This document shows positions 25,261 to 38,272 of a stretch of 64,000 nt of DNA, in pieces. The stretch comes from Polytrichum commune. Its lineage: Eukaryota; Streptophyta; Polytrichopsida; Polytrichales; Polytrichaceae. Position numbers and translations under genes: made by a program. Under the pieces are notes generated by a model. It saw only the letters and a program-made list of their open reading frames with translations, ran no database searches and had not been told where the DNA came from. How positions within the stretch are numbered: position 1 is the stretch's first letter; each line of letters starts with the position of its first letter. The stretch is taken from assembly GCA_950295325.1 (NCBI GenBank), contig OX485808.1, positions 30,894,527 to 30,958,526 of the forward strand, read 5' to 3'.

Positions 25261-25661
25261 GGGCCGGTTCACGTAGGTCCCGTGTCCTAAGTCATGAGTC
25301 ACTTGAGGACAATTTGTGTAATTTCAATTGTTGAGAGCATGGAAGTTGGGACTTACCGCTTCACACGGGGTCCCAAGTTCTAAGTCCCAAGTATGACATG
25401 GATGCCTACATGACAACACTTTTCGAAGGTGAGGCTTGGGACTTGTGTTGCGAGGTGGGTCAAGCAAAACGCTAGACCCAACTCTCAATACAAGTCCCGT
25501 GATTTTTTTCAATAAAATATTCAAGATCTAACTTTAATGAACATAGACCATATGTTAATGGTTTGTTGAGGCTCAATAGTTGAGTATTGTCTCCATGTTG
25601 GGACTTGCTAATATGAGTGGGATTTGGGACTTGGGACTTGGGCTCCCATGTGAACCGGCCC
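25261..25661. mobile_element. Harbinger-like MITE, GGGCCGGTTCAC family
   Basis: A 401-bp element whose ends both read GGGCCGGTTCACRT followed by an RGG..CC..GT block. Flanking bases are TAA on the left and TAC on the right, a near-duplication. It is AT-rich inside with no coding frame, and sits between two copies of a 120-bp direct repeat. Confidence 0.75.
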
Positions 25662-25663
25662 TA

Positions 25664-25786
25664 CTCTTTAGGAAAAGAGGGATGAATGACATTAGATTCA
25701 TTCTTTTTTTCTTGAGAGTCATCCCTAATGCTAAGGTAAATGGGTCTTAAACATACATTTTTCTCATCTCTGTACCCACTTTGTGC
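25664..25786. repeat. Right copy of the direct repeat flanking the MITE
   Basis: Matches 25138-25256 in order: a GGGAAAGAGG-type block, GATGAATG, CTTGAGA, GGGTCTTAAAC and CTCATCTCTG. The copies have diverged, so the duplication is older than a recent transposition. Confidence 0.65.
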
Positions 25787-25804
25787 AGGATGTGAAACAT
25801 GCAA

Positions 25805-26167
25805 CTACACTAAATATTGTATTTAATGTCATATGGTATTTTATGCCACTATGACAACTTTTTTAATCACACTTCTTATGAATAAGTCTACGAATATTGT
25901 CATCCTAACTCACTTCTAGTTCATCCACTTTCAGTATATTTTGCATCCTAACAATTATGTAATGCAATATTGTCATGGATGATTGAAATATGGATGAAAA
26001 AACACTTAGTAAGTGACAGTAACTGCAACATTGTAAACCTATAATGCGCAAATTCTTTTACAAGGAATGATCCACTAGGTTCACATTTAGTGTTGGTGAC
26101 ACTATGCGGGCAATTTACAATTAGTATTGAGCAAGACAAATAACATTAAGAATAATATTTAGTATAG
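25805..26167. mobile_element. MITE, CTACACTAAATA family, copy 1
   Basis: The left end reads CTACACTAAATATTG and the right end is its imperfect complement (TATTTAGTATAG). Internal blocks (TTACAATTAGTATTGAGCAA; a CTTATGAATAAG-type block) match the intact copy at 49865-50253 in inverse orientation. No clean target duplication. A further end-like sequence (AATATTTAGTGTAG) lies at about 26509-26523. Confidence 0.6.
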
Positions 26168-29100
26168 TGTGAGATGATTTGCAAATGCACATCATGGTAG
26201 GGGCACCTCCTCATTATTTTTGGAGCTCGTGACATGAATATCCTCTTCATTGTCAAAGTGAAGAAAAAAGCTTGAGTTATAAAAATGATAATCATAGAGA
26301 TACCTCATAGAGGAAGATTTAGTATGAGAATATCCATTCTCTAGAATTTCAAGATATAAGAAAAGGAGTGACATTAAGAAGAGTGATATTACGGAGGTTA
26401 GAGTGTATAAAGTCTAGACAACCAATTTGACATTTATTGACGAAATGTGAGATGTACAATAAATAAATATAGCATTGCATAATTCCATATCGTAAGTGAC
26501 ACTAAACACAATATTTAGTGTAGCGTAGTGTAGTTTATTAACCCAAGTTATTGTGCCCAATCATACACATAGCAAAGAGCCCGTGCTCCTAAATCTATTG
26601 AATAGGAGGATGATTCCGATGACGTGTCATGAGCACATGGATGTGTCAACGCCTAGGTGGCACGAGCTTCTCACATGCTCCAAATCCGACCTTGCCAGTG
26701 TGACCATTGCCTTCTTTGTGTAACTGGGCACATGTGGTGTGTGAATTACGGGTGACTTGATATTTTCTAAAGTTAGCCTTCACATGCTCCTTCACATTTT
26801 GTTAAATGAAAGAGATATCGTGTTCCATGGGGACCTTGCCGCAACACTAAGAGTTAGGTCATCGTTTTTTTGAGAATCACAACATGTTTATTCCCAGCTC
26901 TTGGCCGTATTTTTCTTCTGTCTAGGGTGAGGCATCATGAGGTTTAGCAATGTTACGATCAAAACGTGGTTTCAATTATTGCGTTGTTATGGTGAAAAGG
27001 TCTTTGTGTGGAGAACACGTGTTTCTACTGAATTCTTACTTCTATACCATGTATAGACAATATTTTTCTACAATGATTATGACTTCATTATCTCATTCCA
27101 TTGATTATTCCAATGCGCATGTTACTATTTGGAGTTATGCAGTGCAATAACGTCTTGCTCGTGAGTTCAATTTTTACCAACAAAAGTTCAATAGGTTGTT
27201 TGGACATTGTAGAAATAAATGACTTTGCTTGGTAAATTATTACATTCTCATTAAATTATTATAGCATTGCGTAACATTAATAGTAACACACACTAATTGG
27301 GATAACCAATGCACTCTATTCATGGTATTTAGTGTCACATCTGTATTAGTGTCACTTACCCTATTTTGAGATGCATGCTTAGTGACACCAATGACCAACA
27401 ACTTCACCATGAGTGTTACCTCATGGGACTTGGTGTTCAAGTGTGCTTACTAATATCTTGGCATGAGTATGTTCAATAATGTTATGAGGTGTATGCCTAT
27501 CTTATACAATGGTCTACAAGTTGATTAAAGTGTACACAAATGATCCTGGGCATTTCTATGCTCAAGAGTATCTTCCTCTTGCATACTAGAATATAAACAC
27601 ATGACACTTGCCATTAGTCTACTCAATAATATATTCCCCTTGCAAGGCTAAATCACAATACTATCTCAAGTATCCCAATGTGCTATGTCAATATTTTTTT
27701 ACTTGAATTAGTGGACATGGCACATTGATACTTCTAGGCATCTAGTTAGGCCATTCACAAATAACGACATAATTCCCATCAACCAAACTTTCTAGTGTTA
27801 ATTATTATGATATTATGATTACAGTGCTCGTAATACAACATTTTTAGGCCCAATTTGTCATATAACACATGTAATTAATGCATATATGTGGTGGACCCAC
27901 ACTAGAATTTGGCTTAATATCAGGGAGTACATGGTAAATTCATCAATGGGTTAACTTAAGTTAACTCAAGTTAATTGTTTTTAACCTTAGTTTCAAAACA
28001 AATGTTGCACTTTAGAGTCTTTGGGTTTGGGTGGAGGTTGAAGGGTTTAGGGATTGTTGGGTTTCGGACTATAATTATGAAGCTCGAGTTGATTTCTCTT
28101 CTTGATCTCACTCTTGCTCTTGCTCTAAACATGACACGCACTGACAAGTTAAAACTTGCAATTATTTACAAATATGTACGCCCATAATGCTTTTGGAAGG
28201 TGATTGCTAGCATATTATATGTGATGGTTTGCAAACCAAAGGGCCTAAATGACATCCTTTGTGTTTGAGAGTTGGATGATGAGCCTCAATGTACATTTCA
28301 AATCTCTAAAGCGGAAGGTACTTTTAGGTATGGACAGTTCTACTACTCATTCCCTTAAGCATGTTGGTAGGGATGAATTGTTTGCGGATTGTTTGGTTTG
28401 TCAACCTTGCGGTTAAGTAATATTATTATTGCTTCTAACCACCCAATGTTACAAGTGCGGTACAACCCTTGGATCATGGAATGATTGCTTGATTCAAATT
28501 TTAGTGTAAGAAAAAACTTTTGGAATGGGTTCTCTCTCAGTTGATTTTTTGGCTACTCACCATGACGTGAGGAAAATAATGTCTAATGTAAGGCATGCTA
28601 TTATGTGGTGCTCTCAAGTGTGGAGAGAGATGAACCCCCAAATCATACGAAACAACTGGAGGATGTCCAAGATTCTACTTGTTGATTTTTCCATGGATGA
28701 TGAACATGAGAAATCGAGAATGAAAGAAAGTAGCAAATGAATCGGCATGTCTCATTTTCTCTTTGAATCTTGGAAGTGAAGAAATGCCCATTGTAGAATA
28801 TGTGCAATTGGTAGGAGAGGAAAGTGTTAATGCATAGTACAACATGGATGAGTGGGTGGATTTGGCATGGGGAAGAGAGATCCAATAGATTTGAATGAAG
28901 AATCAATATAGGGGAATGATGTGGATGACCAACCAACACCAATAATCAAGCTCCATCAAGCCCCTGGGTATGCCCAATATACTATTAAATTTTGTAGTGC
29001 AACATCTTTCAGTGTTTTCAATTGTAAATGTGATGCAATCTCTTATGGATAAATCAAACAAGACGTCAATTTCCAACATCAACAAACACCATCAAAAGAC

Positions 29101-29590
29101 CATAAATTCTTACTTTCGTATTGTGTGATATGGTGAAGACATCGTCATGGGACTATCTATATTATTGTGTGATGTTGTGAGCATATTTCTTCAATAAGAA
29201 AAGTTCCTTCATACTTATGTGCCTTCATTGTGTATACAAAAATGACAATTTACATTGGAATAGGCCATTTTCTTGAAATACCTCAAAAGTGCAACATTTG
29301 AGGCCAAAATGTCGCATTATGTAGTATATGACATTTGGATAATATGACACTTTCTTGCATGACCAAACGTGTGATATTAAAGGGGGAGAATGGTAGTACT
29401 CCACCCCACACTACTTACAAATTTTGTATGCTAGGAAGTCGGATGAGCACCTTCTAAAAGCATAGTATGAGATGGAATCAGCTCCGGAGGCGGGACCCAC
29501 CAAACGGGTGACTGGTCACTTCATGTGAGGATTTCTTCAACCACCGAAGCTGGGGCGGTTGTGGACCCCACGTAGGAGAGGAGGTGGGAC
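26168..29590. other. Intergenic sequence, repeats only
   Basis: AT-rich. Holds the second copy of a dispersed repeat at about 26805-26935. An inverted pair of blocks at about 27115-27265 resembles the MITE at 39272-39500 (GGAGTTATGCAGTGCAATAA-type sequence). No convincing coding exon on either strand. Confidence 0.45.
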
Positions 29591-29605
29591 CCCTCCCCAC
29601 ACACA

Positions 29606-29625
29606 CTCTCTCTCTCTCTCTCTCT
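29606..29625. repeat. (CT)n microsatellite upstream of UCP
   Basis: Ten CT units about 310 bases upstream of the uncoupling protein ATG, probably in its promoter or leader. A GA run follows at 29841-29870. Confidence 0.8.
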
Positions 29626-29833
29626 GCTCGCCTCCCAAGTTCCATGGAGACGAATAAACTTGTTTGTGTTAGCTTCGGAGAGCGAGTGATTGCTCTTCTC
29701 TCCTCCTCTCTTCTCCGAGGCTACTGTTCTTCTCTTAGACAAGCAAGTTGGGAGAGAGGCCACAACTTTGAAAGCCAATAAGCTAAACTGGTTGCGTAGC
29801 TAATCTTGGGGGGGAGTGAGAAGAATCTCTCTG

Positions 29834-29840
<7 letters not shown>

Positions 29841-29870
<30 letters not shown>
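29841..29870. repeat. (GA)n microsatellite in the UCP leader
   Basis: About fourteen GA units ending 65 bases before the start codon. The POLD1 leader has the same arrangement. Confidence 0.85.
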
Positions 29871-29873
<3 letters not shown>

Positions 29874-29934
29874 TGGAAGAGATTTACAAGGAGGAGGGAG
29901 TCGCAAGAGGAAGGGATTTTGAGGAGGGGGCGTG

Positions 29935-32900
29935 ATGGCGGAGCAGAAGCCCAAGACATTCATCCCGCTCTACGGCACATTCGCCGCCAGCGCCTTCAGC
30001 GCCTGCTGGGCGGAGGTGAGGAGGGAGGGAAGGAGGGAGGAATTATTATTTGATATATTGATGACTAATGTATTGATGTATTGGGTGCTTGTGAATCGTG
30101 GGCGTTTATCGAATTTTTTTCGGCTTTAGTGTTGGTTATTTACTTCCCATTGCGGGTTATGGGTAGTTTGATTTGGGAAACATGGGGTCCTACTATGGTT
30201 TCAGCAAGGATGGTTTTTTTTTAACCATGTACATGGACATGGATTTGCTTGGATCCCCGAGATTTCACATCTATGCCGGATTTTGGGGTTCCGATCGTTT
30301 GAAGAATGTGGTGGATAATATAGATGCGAGGTGATAGTTTATGTTGTGGAATTCCTTTCCCCCTTAATTTTGAGGGGTACTTACCTCTCATTTGATTTTG
30401 GGTTAGGTGGGTTTTTTTTTTTGCTTGGGTGGTGACGAAGTTTGGTGATCATGCAGATTCACAGCCATTCTACTAGATTCACGCTAGATTCCAACCGCCC
30501 TTTGATCTAGTGAGTTCTGGAGGAAAGTGCTTTCTAGTATACCTATCTAAAAATGAGTACATGTAATGAAATTAATGAGAGCATTGTGGTGATTTCAGAC
30601 TTGCACAATTCCCTTGGACACAGCGAAGGTGAGGTTACAGCTTCAGGGGAAAGCCTTGGCAGGTGAAGCCCATGTGGTTCCAAAGTATCGAGGCATGTTC
30701 GGCACCATGGCCACCATCGCTAGAGAAGAAGGGGTTGCGTCTCTGTGGAGAGGAATCGTCCCCGGGCTTCATCGGCAATGTCTCTTTGGGGGTCTCCGCA
30801 TTGGGCTTTATGAACCCGTGAGATTCTGATCACTTTTCTACTACCTCCCTTTGTTTCTCCTTTTACATCTGGTCCCTGGAGTACTTGAAAATGTGTATTT
30901 AGCATCTCGCCCTCATTTTTAGATAGGTATAAACCATCGACTTATTGGAGTATTTGAGATGCATAGTACACATTTTCAGCATCTCCAAGATACAAAGCTG
31001 TGTTCAATTCCTCCAAGGCCAAATAAGGGAGAAACAAAATTCTGGCCATGTTCATCCTATTCTGATGATGGATGTACAGACAGTGGTAGCACCCATATTA
31101 ACTCTCTTCTGTACTACTATTAAATAATAAATGTGGTGAGCTACTGTGCATCACATTGGTGACTTCACAAACAAACAAACAAAGCTCGTCCTCAGCTGTT
31201 GATTTGTTTCGAATAATCAAAAAAATACTTTGTCCGGGTCTTCTTGGAGTATTTGAGATGCATAGCACACATTTTCAATTACTTCAAGAAGTTGATGGCA
31301 ATGTATTTTTTCTTGTTCAAAACAATTCAACAGTTGAGGACGAGGTTTGTCTGTTTGTGAAGCCACCAATGTTATGCACAATAACCACCACTGGTCTTTT
31401 TCTTTTTCTTTTTTCTTTTTGCCTTAATAAATTCAGAAGAGGGTGGTACACACTGTCTGTATCCATCACCAGAGGACGATGGACATGGCCAGAGTTGGAT
31501 GTTTCTTGTCACAAAAGCTCATATTTGGCCTTGGGGAGTAATTGAACCCAGCTGTGCATCTTGAAGATGCTGAAAATGTGTCCGTGCATCTCAAATACTT
31601 CAATAAGTTGATGGGAAAGTAATTTGACTTGTTCAAGACAATTCAACAGCTGAAGATGAGGTTTGTTTGTTTGTGAAGTCACCAATGTGATGTGCAAGAG
31701 CCCACCATCGAATTTTTTCTAATAACAAATTCAGAAGAGAGTTTATGAGGGTCACACCACTGTCTGTATATTGAGCATCAGAGTAGGATGGACATGATTA
31801 GAATTTCGTAATTGAACACAGCTGTTTATCCTGAAGGAAATATTTGTACTATTCATCTCAAATACTTCAGTAAGTCGATGGGCAAGTATGTTTTTCTTGT
31901 TCCAGACATTTCAACAGCTGAGGATGAGGTTTGTTTGTTTTTTTGCGAAGTCACTAATGTGATGCGCAGTTATAATAACAAGTTCAGAAGAGGGTTACCT
32001 TGTTGTATATTGATCATCAGAGTAGGATGGACATAACCACACTGTTGTTTGCAGTAAGTGCTGCCAAATCTTGATTTCATAGATTCTTTAAGTGTAGTTG
32101 TGCAAAGGCGTCTGAGATGTTTGTCCATGTATGGAGGTTAACTGTTATTTGGGCTTGTTATGATGATGAGTACAGGTCAAGAACCTTTATATTGGAAAAG
32201 ATCATGTGGGAGATGCTCCACTCTTCAAGAAAATTGCAGCGGGTCTTACCACAGGTGTGCTTTTTCTCTTAAGTAGATGTACCGTTTTAACACTTCAAGG
32301 GTATTCCCAGTACTGTTCACTTTCTTTGTTTTGTTTTTTCTTAAGTTCTCAGTGCTTCAAGTGAGTTGAAGTTTCTCACGGTCCATTTTGATAGGCTGGA
32401 GTGTGAATTAGGTTTTTGTTGCTTAAAACCTCTGTTGGTCATCTGTCTAGAAGGTTATGTGTCTACTTTCTAGGGTATCACCTGCTGATGTGGAAAACAA
32501 AGTCTTGAAGGAAAATGCTTACTATTCATCTCAAATACTCCAATAACTGGATGGGAAAACATTTTGACTTGTTGAAGACAATCTAATAGCTGAGGACGAG
32601 GTTACTCTGTGAAGTTACCAATGTTATGCACAAAAGCCAACGCTTACTTATTTATTTTCTAGTACATTCTTATATAGAGTCAATGCAGGTGCTACCATTG
32701 TCTGTATATCAATCATCAGAATAGGATTGATATGGCCATAATTTTATTTGCAGTTAATGCTGCCAAGTACTGATTTTTAAGATAGCCTGTTAGTATCATT
32801 GCATAATCCTCTCATTGTTCACGTTGGGGAGTACTTCAACAAAGTGGCCATGGTTTTCAATCACTTTTTGGATCTGCCATGCTGGCCTTAGGATGCTTGA

Positions 32901-35782
32901 AGGAGAGCAAAGTAGCTGTCATTGTGGAGGGCGCTCTATTTCATCATTACAAGTGCCGGAATACAATGTCCACATGGGATTGAAGAGGTCTCAACCAATG
33001 TAGGAATGAGACGTGGCAACGTGTATAGGAAATTAACATTTTTTGGTCGAAATAAAGAGCCCTGTATGGTATTTTGTGATCTTGACGTGGAATGTGATGG
33101 GAGGGATGTGCAGGTGCATTGGCTATCTGTGTAGCCAGTCCCACTGATCTGGTGAAGGTTCGACTACAAGCTGAGGGCAAGCTGCCACCTGGCGTGGCAC
33201 GTCGGTACAGTGGAGCAATGAATGCGTACTCAACCATTGTCAAGCAGGTTTGGCACCTGCCGCAACTTAACCATTTCAGGTGACCATTGCATGCTTTGTA
33301 CAGGCACCTGTAGTGATTTATGGTTATATGTGACAGGTTATGTTGCGGCACTTATGCTTTGTATAACCATAAATCACTTCAGGTGACCATTGCATGCTTT
33401 GTACAGGCACCCAACAAGTATCAAAGCTGTTTCACTTGGTCTATGAGATCAATAAAATATTCAACAAGAGGAAGTGATTTATGGTTATATGTGACAATGG
33501 TGATCAATTAGTCATTTTATTGAGGCCAAATCTCTGTATTTCCTTTTCATAGATGTATTGGTCCAATTGGAAGAATGCATTGGTAAATCAGTTAATTTTA
33601 GATGGGGTCACTTCTCACATCATATGGTAAAAGTAACAGGAAGAATTCCTTAAAAGCAACAGAAGATTTCTACAAGTGTTAATGGCAGAGAATCAACTTT
33701 TCTGCTGATTTGTAACTCAATCTGCTCACTTTCCGCAACTTTGCATGCAGATTTGTGAAAGCATTGCTTATTATGTCTCATTCATTCTGGGCTTTTTTTC
33801 TTTTTTTTCAGGAAGGGTTTACTAAGTTGTGGACTGGACTGGGTCCTAATGTTGCACGAAATGCAATTATCAATGCTGCAGAACTTGCGAGTTATGACCA
33901 AGTCAAGCAGGTGGATATTTTTCTGTTTTGTATGTTACTAGGATTCTTGCCGTCCTTCTGTAAGTTTACTTAGACAGACTACTTCTTTGTGGGCTCTTGT
34001 ACTAGAAGACTGACATAACCTATGGATATGCTTGCTACTAAATGTCTATTCAAAATTGAATCTTGTCTATTGGACTCAGAACACCTTCTAAAGGGCCACT
34101 TACCATGAAATTGAGAGGGCCCTTGAAAGTCATCCGAAGGCCATACCAGGAAAATTTGTGTGGTCATGGGCTTTCAAGTGTAGTGTAAAGACAAATGTGA
34201 CCGGGGCCTCAACCAAGTGCCATTTCATTACCATTCCATGAATGTGGGCCTTTCCACACAATAAGTTAATATAGATGAAGGATTGTGAGGTTTTGTTGTG
34301 AGATTTTTAGGTGTCATGTTCTTCAGATTTTGTGTTAGACCCACCTCTTTGAGGCAGGCTTGATGCAAAATCTGGTAGACCATGACACACTATTCATTTC
34401 ATGTCATGTAGGTTTTTCATCCATTCAAACTTCCTTGGTCACTTAGGCCCTCAAGCTCAGGCAAAGTGAAGTGGGACGTTCTTGGCCTATTCCACCAATG
34501 AGAGATTTTAGATTTCGATGATCAGAGGCCGTCAAGCTCTAGTGTAATGTGGCCCTAATATGAACTGGTTTTATCTTGCAGTCATTATTGAAGATACCAG
34601 GATTTTCGGACAATATTGTTACCCACCTTCTTTCCGGACTGGGAGCAGGATTTATTGCTGTCTGTGTTGGCTCTCCTGTTGATGTGGTCAGTATCCTCAC
34701 TTTCAATCAAAGTCTGCAAAGTTGCTTCTAGATGAAAATCATTGTGTGGATTGACAATTTGGATTTAAGATCTAAGAGTGATCATGTTAAATTAATATGA
34801 TGGAATATTATTGGCAGGTCAAATCAAGAATGATGGGAGGAAGCACTGTCTACAAGGGCACAATCGACTGCTTTGTTCAGACATTCAAGAATGATGTATG
34901 TGCTTCAAATCTGTTATTTTAAGATTCGTGTCTCATTATACAAATATATACAAAAAAATGGCATAGGAGCTCTGAAGGAGGCCGGAAGGAGATGAAGTAG
35001 CTGGGATTTATCTTAAATATTCATGTGAATGGAAAGTTAGGGAGGTGTACTGACTTGGGGGTATTGGAATGCAGGGTCCCATGGCTTTTTACAAGGGATT
35101 TTTGCCTAATTTTGGAAGGCTTGGCTCCTGGAATGTCATCATGTTTTTGACTTTGGAACAGGTTCGTTGTCTTCTTATTGCCCGAGTCTCTATACTCTAG
35201 GTGTTGTGGTACTTGTTATTCATGTGTTGCCTATTAGTTCACCTTTAAAGGACCAGGCTTGGTTTTGTTTATAGGGATGTGTGACGTTTTGTATGAATCC
35301 CCAATCAAGTATGTTAATTTTTTAGTTGGACCTTGGTATTGAGTCTAACCTAGCATAATCTATTAAACAGAGGAAATGGAAATAATCTCATATGTGACAA
35401 TGTTGGTTAGATATGCATGATATGTATTTGAGTTTAGATCAATTATATGAGCTTAAATCTCCTATAATTCATCCTACATATGTGTAAGCTTTGATGGGAA
35501 TAGTGCGTGTGATAAATGGGCTAATTTCAGATAGGGTTGCCTTAGACACTTTTAGCTAAAAACAAGAAGTAATCTTAAACCCCTCTGGATGACACCTTGA
35601 AGGGTTAACCGAATTGAGGTTATCCTTGAAGCTCATGTTAACATGGAAAAAAATGTTCAATGGAAAATTACATCTGTAACCAGGGTGTTATATAGGCTGA
35701 ATTGCATTTCAGTCTGTGTTGACAAACTGAATTGAATGTTGTACAGGCAAAGAAGGCCTTTACTCAAGAGGTGCGGGATTAA
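29935..35782 (+). CDS. UCP1: Plant mitochondrial uncoupling protein (UCP1/PUMP type), complete, 9 exons
   Basis: Mitochondrial carrier family protein of the inner membrane; plant UCPs dissipate the proton gradient and also exchange dicarboxylates/aspartate. Exons: 29935-30015, 30599-30817, 32176-32254, 33114-33247, 33812-33910, 34582-34686, 34818-34895, 35075-35161, 35747-35782, all GT-AG and in frame. The 305-aa product matches Arabidopsis UCP1 in length (306). The three carrier signatures are present: [10 protein letters not shown] (P32), [10 protein letters not shown] (P136) and PVDVVKSRMM (P236). Each is followed by the downstream carrier signature region ([48 protein letters not shown]). 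Other family blocks seen are [18 protein letters not shown] and [20 protein letters not shown]. The C-terminus ends in [11 protein letters not shown]. The start is the first in-frame ATG after a GA-rich leader. Introns 2 and 5 carry repeats or a MITE, but splice sites look intact. Confidence 0.97.
30945..32730. repeat. Repeat cluster in UCP introns 2 and 3, direct and inverted copies
   Basis: A unit with the blocks AGTATTTGAGATGCATAG, TTCAACAGCTGAGGA, GAGGTTTGTTTGTTTGTGAA, CACCAATGTGATG and a CTGTCTGTAT block occurs in direct orientation near 31230-31500, 31600-31790, 31850-32030 and 32520-32730. An inverted copy lies near 31075-31215. The exon at 32176-32254 sits between copies. The origin is unknown; the copies differ enough to be old. 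Confidence 0.7.
33279..33411. repeat. Small direct and inverted repeats in UCP intron 4
   Basis: A CATTGCATGCTTTGTACAGG block occurs at about 33285 and again at about 33388. Between them an AGTGATTTATGGTTATA block faces its complement, giving a local duplication with a hairpin. It lies just inside the intron after exon 4. Confidence 0.6.
34093..34555. mobile_element. Harbinger-like MITE (family A) inside UCP intron 5
   Basis: About 463 bp bounded by GGGCCACTT and its complement AATGTGGCCC, with TAA next to both ends (an extra A on the left). Internal blocks match the family copy at 635-1131 in opposite orientation. These include TCAAGTGTAGTGTAAAG, a GGGCCT...CAACCAA block and a CCACCAATGAGAG block. 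It ends 26 bases before exon 6, very near the acceptor. Confidence 0.75.
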
Positions 35783-37458
35783 GCATTCATGATTTTTCCT
35801 TTGAGAGGTATACGATTTAGGATCTTGTTGTTCGCTTAGGTGGGTTGGTTGGTTGGTTGTTTTGACCCTCTTGGGTTTTAAAGAGAGATGAGGTAGGGGA
35901 GATGCCCTGTTTGGAAATTTACGGCTACCCAATTTTGGTGGCAAAGCCTCTTATAAATGAATAGCTGGCAGATAGCAGGCTTGCTGCACCCTACGTTTAG
36001 ACTCCACAGGATACAATTGTTTACACAATAAAATTAAAACCTGCTTTCTTCCTCAAGTTTAACAGTTCTATTCCTTGTAGCAAGGCCTCATAATTTCTGA
36101 AAGCTCCCAACTGAGCAAGTATTGGTCCTGGAGCTCTTCACCTAGGTTTTAAGGTATGACTATGTTTATCACTGTCTAATTTCAGTACATATTTAGTCAT
36201 GCGATGAAGTCATGCAGGTTCAAGGCCTTGTCAAGGCAACACATGTGTTTGGGGGTGTCAATATTTCTGTAATAATGTCTACGGGTGTGATTCGGTTTGT
36301 TTTTCTTGTGTTGATCAGATTTAAGTCTTTGATTTTGTGTTACAATAGCAAACCTATTACAAAACATCAACAAAAATCAGAGTGAAATCTGACCTCCCCT
36401 GATTTAGTTATGGTTATTGGGAGTGCTTGTTTTTTGATACCTTAACTGAATACATAGGTCCTCCCAATTGTGTTCACTATGTGTGTGGTGTAGTTCACAA
36501 AATTTGAAGCCGTAGTGCAATCTCTTTTAAATATGTGTTGGTATGGTATCTGTTCTTTGATCCTCACCTGACGACACATCAATCAAATATAGGTGTCTGA
36601 TCAAGAAAAGTAACCAAATAACACCCACATACTTTATGCATGTGTAAGAAAGACCCTTCAGTTCTCAAATAAATGATTAATCACAATTGATAGAATGATG
36701 GGCCATCCTAGTGTAGGCTTCCCGATGATTAGATCAATAATCAATTTCACTGTTTTCCTGGCTGTTTGGCTGGAAGAACACACTGATAGCACACATTGAA
36801 TAATAGAGAGGTTGTGCCAAAGTGCACTACTGCTGTTTGGTTGCTCAAATGCGAGTGATATTAGTATATACAACTAAGTATACATAACGACCTCAATCCT
36901 CAGTGCTCTTTGAGAAATGTGCTATATATCACATGAACCTAATCATGACTATGATTTTGCTTCCTCTTCATAATCAGTTGTGCTGAATCGGGATTCAATG
37001 TCCTTTTAGATCATGTATCAGCTCTTACTCACATCAACGACATTTGTGAAGAATTCCGACTAATAATAATAATAATAATAAATGTTGGTGCTTGTTACAT
37101 TGGTGTGCTCTGTCCGTTCACCCTCTCTTAGTCAATGTTTGTGTGAATATGGGGGAGGGGGCTTAATACTTATTTTTGGTAGGTGGACTATGGGATAGTT
37201 AATGTTAGTATGTATATATGGGTTAAATAATTTTAGTAAGTATATATAGGGTGTGCATGTGGGGGGGGGGGGGGATTGGGATTAGTCTAGTGGGATTGGG
37301 AACTATTTCTTTTGTTGAGGACAATGTGTGTTAAATATCTTATGAAGATTTGTGAGAGGGCATCTGCGAGTTTGTGAATTTTTTAAGTAGGGATTTAAGG
37401 GCTATGAGGCTTTTGGTGGTTGGGGTTTGAATGGTGCCATGAATTCCGGTTGTTATGA
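35783..37458. other. UCP 3' flank and intergenic sequence
   Basis: Includes the UCP 3' untranslated region; no definite polyadenylation signal can be chosen. An AAT trinucleotide run lies at about 37063-37083 and a G-run at about 37261-37274. No gene recognised. Confidence 0.4.
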
Positions 37459-38272
37459 TTATGGATGGGAGGACTTGCCATCCTTGTTGGGTGAGTAATG
37501 GGAGTACAACGTATTTGTCAGGTTTCTTGTTGTGGCTTCCAAGGGGAATCTATTGTTGTAGTATGTGAATTCAAAGAGTTGGACTTGTAGGTTGGGGTTT
37601 GGTGAGAATGACGGTTTGACCATAGGTGTTGCTCCAATAGTTGTGCAGGGCACTTGCAGTGTGGGAGGTAGTAGAAATAGGGGAGGAGACATGTTGGTAT
37701 GGTGTTGTCCGGTGTTCGCTCGTTGAGTTTTCTTGCGTTTATGAGTGTGAAACATCTTGTGGTAGGGTGTGTCAATAGTGTGTTGGCCATTGTGTGGACT
37801 GCTTTGTCATGAAGGTGTCCGTGGTGAATTTTTTTGGTATGTTCTATAGCTAGTAGTAAGGCGTATAATCCAGCCCTTGGGATATTCAGGTAGCAAATGA
37901 GTTGGGAAGAACTATTAATAGCTGATGGTGTGTTGAATACACATGAGCCTACTATGTTTTCATTTCCTTAGTGGTGTGAATGAGCCATCCGTATAATATG
38001 AGTATGTGGGCGGGTATCTCAGTGGGAGGATGTTGATACTTGTGTAGATGTGTTGGGGTGGGGGAGGTGGTGAAGGGGTGGTGTACCACATCTTGGGGAT
38101 GTTGGTGATATATGTAGGTGTGTATGGGATAGGTATAGTGGTGTATGTGTTGCTTGTGGCGATTAGTGCATTGGATAGAAAGTTTAGGAATGTGGATGTG
38201 GGGGCTTGGTGTGGAGTGTGAGATATGAGGAGTATGGAGGTGAGAAGTGGTTCTTTATTGTGATAGTAAATA

